Positions 6,237 through 7,755 of a DNA stretch of 7,755 nucleotides are shown here, in pieces (positions within the stretch are counted from its first letter, which is position 1; each line of letters begins with the position of its first letter). Source of the DNA: 1-14-0-10-45-29 sp964532715 (lineage in GTDB: Archaea; Micrarchaeota; Micrarchaeia; Anstonellales; Anstonellaceae); NCBI GenBank assembly GCA_964532715.1, contig CAZHIX010000046.1, positions 1 through 7,755 of the forward strand, written 5' to 3'. A program made the translations under genes and the position numbers. The notes under the pieces are model-generated. The model did no database searches. It saw only the letters and a program-made list of their open reading frames with translations, and was not told the origin of the DNA.

Positions 6237-6938
6237 TTATTTTTCCACTTTAGTGTCTTTTTGCACAAGACCATCTTTTAGCATTACGACTCTTGGGCTT
6301 CTTTTTGCTATATTCATATCATGAGTTACGACTATTAGTGTTTTTCCCTCATCACTAAGCTCATCAAATATTTTCAGTACTTCATCACCGGTTTTTGAAT
6401 CCAAGTTTCCAGTCGGCTCATCTGCCAAAAGAATTGAGGGCTCGTTTACTAAAGAGCGTGCGATAGCAACACGTTGTCTTTGACCACCTGAAAGTTCAGA
6501 TGGAAGATGATACAAACGATCTCCCATACCAAGACGCTCAAGTGCTTTTTTTGCTTGCGCTTCTCTCTGCGCTTTTGGAACCGAATAAAACATCATTGGT
6601 AATGCAACATTCTCAAGTGCATTTAGTGATGGCACAAGACGAAACGCCTGAAATATGAATCCTATTTTTTTACCTCTAAAATATGAAAGCTCGTTATCTG
6701 AAAGAGTGCTTATATCTACACCATCTACACGAACTACGCCTTGAGAAGGCCTGTCTAAAAGACCAAGTATGTGTAAAAGTGTGCTTTTACCAGAACCAGA
6801 TGGACCAATTATTGAGATATGCTCGCCTGCACGAACACTTAAATCTATACCTTTTAGAGCATCTACTTTAACTTCACCCATCTGATAGCTACGAGTTATT
6901 TTTTCTAAAGATAAAACCACATCAGATTTTGACACCAT
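6237..6938 (-). CDS. ABC transporter ATP-binding protein, MacB/LolD type
   Basis: This 233-residue nucleotide-binding subunit is the usual length for stand-alone LolD-like ATPases. All motifs are intact: Walker A GPSGSGKST at 45-53, Q-loop Gln97 (FIFQAFRL), signature LSGGQ at 149-153, Walker B ILLADE at 169-174 with catalytic Glu174, D-loop NLD at 178-180, and switch His206 (VVTHD). The A-loop aromatic is probably Tyr18. The N-terminal LEKITRSYQMGEVKVDALKG is characteristic of the MacB/LolD/FtsE clade (the lipoprotein- and peptide-releasing group), which includes the structurally solved MJ0796. It is the first gene of a four-gene cassette with the Ig-repeat protein and both permeases. It should sit on the cytoplasmic membrane face as a dimer driving the permease pair. 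The ATG at 6938 has no strong Shine-Dalgarno match. A TATA-like element about 40 nt upstream suggests a short leader. Confidence 0.96.
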   Translation of the reverse strand: MVSKSDVVLSLEKITRSYQMGEVKVDALKGIDLSVRAGEHISIIGPSGSGKSTLLHILGLLDRPSQGVVRVDGVDISTLSDNELSYFRGKKIGFIFQAFRLVPSLNALENVALPMMFYSVPKAQREAQAKKALERLGMGDRLYHLPSELSGGQRQRVAIARSLVNEPSILLADEPTGNLDSKTGDEVLKIFDELSDEGKTLIVVTHDMNIAKRSPRVVMLKDGLVQKDTKVEK

Positions 6939-6975
6939 ATATACCGACCACTAAAGCATGATAGAAAAACTATGA

Positions 6976-6985
6976 CATAAATATT
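6976..6985 (-). promoter_or_regulatory. Candidate TATA box of the ABC cassette
   Basis: The minus strand reads AATATTTATG, centred about 42 nt upstream of the ATPase ATG. It would start transcription near 6955, giving a leader of about 17 nt. The surrounding sequence is very AT-rich, so the exact box is uncertain; several neighbouring AT stretches (AATATTAATA) could substitute. Confidence 0.35.
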
Positions 6986-7155
6986 AATATTATTGAATTG
7001 ACAAACCAGACAAACTGCGTTGAACTAAACTACTGATAAACACACCAAAAAATCAAGACAGTTTAAGCTATTAAAGCTAACTAATTCCATGAACAACCAA
7101 AATCAACATAACTAATAGAAAAACATTAAGATATGAGCTTGACAATAATGCAAAA

Positions 7156-7285
7156 AATACAAAGAATACAAATGTTGATAATAGAAAAAACAAAATAATT
7201 CATAAACAAAAAATACATAAATAAAAAACAAAAAATACAATTAATACACAAACTAAAAATACAAAATACTAATACAGATAATACA
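7156..7285. repeat. AATACA-rich low-complexity tract
   Basis: AATACA (TGTATT on the transcribed strand) occurs eight times in 130 bp, starting at 7156, 7165, 7212, 7234, 7243, 7258, 7271 and 7280. A spacing of 9 nt recurs three times; the rest vary from 13 to 47. The tract is embedded in A-runs just behind tfb. It may be only biased 3'-flanking sequence, slippage-driven simple sequence, or an extended termination zone. Confidence 0.55.
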
Positions 7286-7305
7286 AAAAAATAAAAAGAA
7301 AAAAA
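7285..7305 (-). terminator. T-tract terminator of tfb
   Basis: Starting 5 nt behind the tfb stop codon, the minus strand reads T7-C-T5-A-T7. Consecutive T-runs of this kind are the standard intrinsic terminator of archaeal RNA polymerase and need no hairpin. More T-runs follow in the same spacer and could act as backups. Confidence 0.75.
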
Positions 7306-7309
7306 GTGC

Positions 7310-7755
7310 TCAAAGAGCAACTTTTAATCCAAGCTCCTTTTTGAGTTCGCGATATCGGTTTCTGATTGTAACTTCAGTTACACCTGCAACATCAGCTACT
7401 TCCTTTTGAGTTCTGCGCTCGCCATACATTGCAGATGCGATATATACGGCGGCGGCGGCAACACCAGTTGGACCTCTTCCAGAAATCAGACCTTTTGAGA
7501 CTGCTTTTTTTAGAAGTTGTATTGCTTTTTCTTGAACTTTTCCAGAAAGTTTTAGTGCAGCTGTGAATTTTGGCACGTATTGAGATGGATCAGTTAATGG
7601 GACTTCTAAATCAAGTTCACGTCTTACAAAACGATATGCTCTGCCAATTTCTTTTTTCTCAATTCCAGAAACTTTTGAAATCTCATCAAGGGTTCTTGGA
7701 ATTCCATTTAATCTACATGTTGCATATATTACTGCAGACACAACAGACTCAATAA
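7310..7755 (-). CDS. tfb: Transcription initiation factor B (TFB), C-terminal part, cut by window edge
   Basis: 147 codons are visible, ending in TGA at 7312-7310; the frame is open at the window edge, so the start is outside. The GTG at 7741-7739 is internal, because coding continues upstream as IESVV. The fragment holds the end of cyclin repeat 1 (YATCRLNGIPRTLDEIS, the family's most conserved segment, then AYRFVRREL). The complete cyclin repeat 2 follows (SQYVPKFTAALKLSG, GRGPTGVAAAAVYIAS, then the helix-turn-helix TQKEVADVAGVTEVTIRNRY). TFB binds the TATA-TBP complex and the BRE element and recruits RNA polymerase, the archaeal counterpart of TFIIB. The missing part should contain the zinc ribbon, the B-reader/linker and most of repeat 1. 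A T-rich terminator follows at once, so it ends its own transcription unit. Whether the genome has other TFB copies cannot be told here. Confidence 0.96.
   Translation of the reverse strand, partial: IESVVSAVIYATCRLNGIPRTLDEISKVSGIEKKEIGRAYRFVRRELDLEVPLTDPSQYVPKFTAALKLSGKVQEKAIQLLKKAVSKGLISGRGPTGVAAAAVYIASAMYGERRTQKEVADVAGVTEVTIRNRYRELKKELGLKVAL

Larger units (their letters stand above)
6939..7309. other. Gene-free, A-rich spacer between tfb and the ABC cassette
   Basis: I find no credible gene in these 371 bp. From the high end it holds the tfb terminator, then about 170 bp of low-complexity sequence made mostly of A with scattered T and C (7130-7300). A less biased stretch (about 6990-7125) follows, then the probable cassette promoter. 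The long minus-strand frame over the A-rich part encodes almost only Phe, Ile, Cys and Leu, as any T-rich strand would, and starts with TTG. Confidence 0.7.

Noticed and set aside
7126..7320. Minus-strand 64-codon frame encoding a very hydrophobic Phe/Ile/Cys-rich peptide that overlaps the tfb end.
   Set aside because: It starts at TTG within the tfb coding end, has no ribosome site, and its composition is what any T-rich strand would encode. It lies across the tfb terminator. Treated as an artefact of the low-complexity tract.
7310..7741. Complete 143-residue protein starting with GTG at 7741.
   Set aside because: Coding continues upstream to the window edge in frame (IESVV) with TFB-like sequence, so the GTG is an internal valine codon of a truncated TFB.

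Overview
The window is an AT-rich (roughly 35-40% G+C by eye) stretch of archaeal chromosome. The right end carries the C-terminal half of transcription factor B (TFB). There is an archaeal-type 5S rRNA. Putative promoters are TATA boxes about 25 nt upstream of the inferred transcript starts, and gene ends carry T-tracts. The left edge cuts into what looks like the archaeal GTP-dependent dephospho-CoA kinase (DUF359). The exact lineage cannot be fixed from this sequence. An isolated 5S gene and compact spacing would fit several euryarchaeal or DPANN groups. Every gene I accept is on the minus strand, so transcription runs from high to low coordinates.

Layout in transcription order: (1) 7755-7310, the 3' part of tfb, cut by the window edge, followed within 5 nt by a T-tract terminator. 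(2) 7309-6939, a 371-bp gap, extremely A-rich on the plus strand, with AATACA repeated eight times and a probable TATA box near its low end. (3) 6938-2149, a compact four-gene cassette: a MacB/LolD-type ABC ATPase, a signal-peptide protein with four tandem Ig-like (COG1361/NEW3/CARDB-like) domains and one C-terminal membrane anchor, then two tandemly duplicated MacB/FtsX-type permeases. Gaps are 26, 18 and 0 nt. (4) 2148-1872, a gene-free spacer with three degenerate repeats and the 5S promoter. (5) 1871-1757, the 5S rRNA, with T-tracts downstream. (6) 1628-123, a secreted, membrane-anchored multi-domain Ig/carboxypeptidase-regulatory-like protein, probably read from a leaderless transcript. 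(7) 112-1, the first 37 codons of the DUF359 kinase gene, 10 nt behind gene 6 and probably co-transcribed with it.

How they fit: the ABC cassette looks like a complete unit. One soluble ATPase would drive a pair of four-TM permeases (probably a heterodimer), and the anchored Ig-repeat protein on the outer face could be a partner or substrate. Similar ATPase/permease/COG1361 neighbourhoods occur in other archaea; I recall the MJ0795-MJ0797 region of Methanocaldococcus. The transported substrate is unknown, and I see no MacA/TolC-like partner. The 5S gene, tfb and the DUF359 gene are housekeeping neighbours. The least explained parts are the repeat spacer between the cassette and the 5S gene, the AATACA-rich tract behind tfb, and the function of the two Ig-fold surface proteins.
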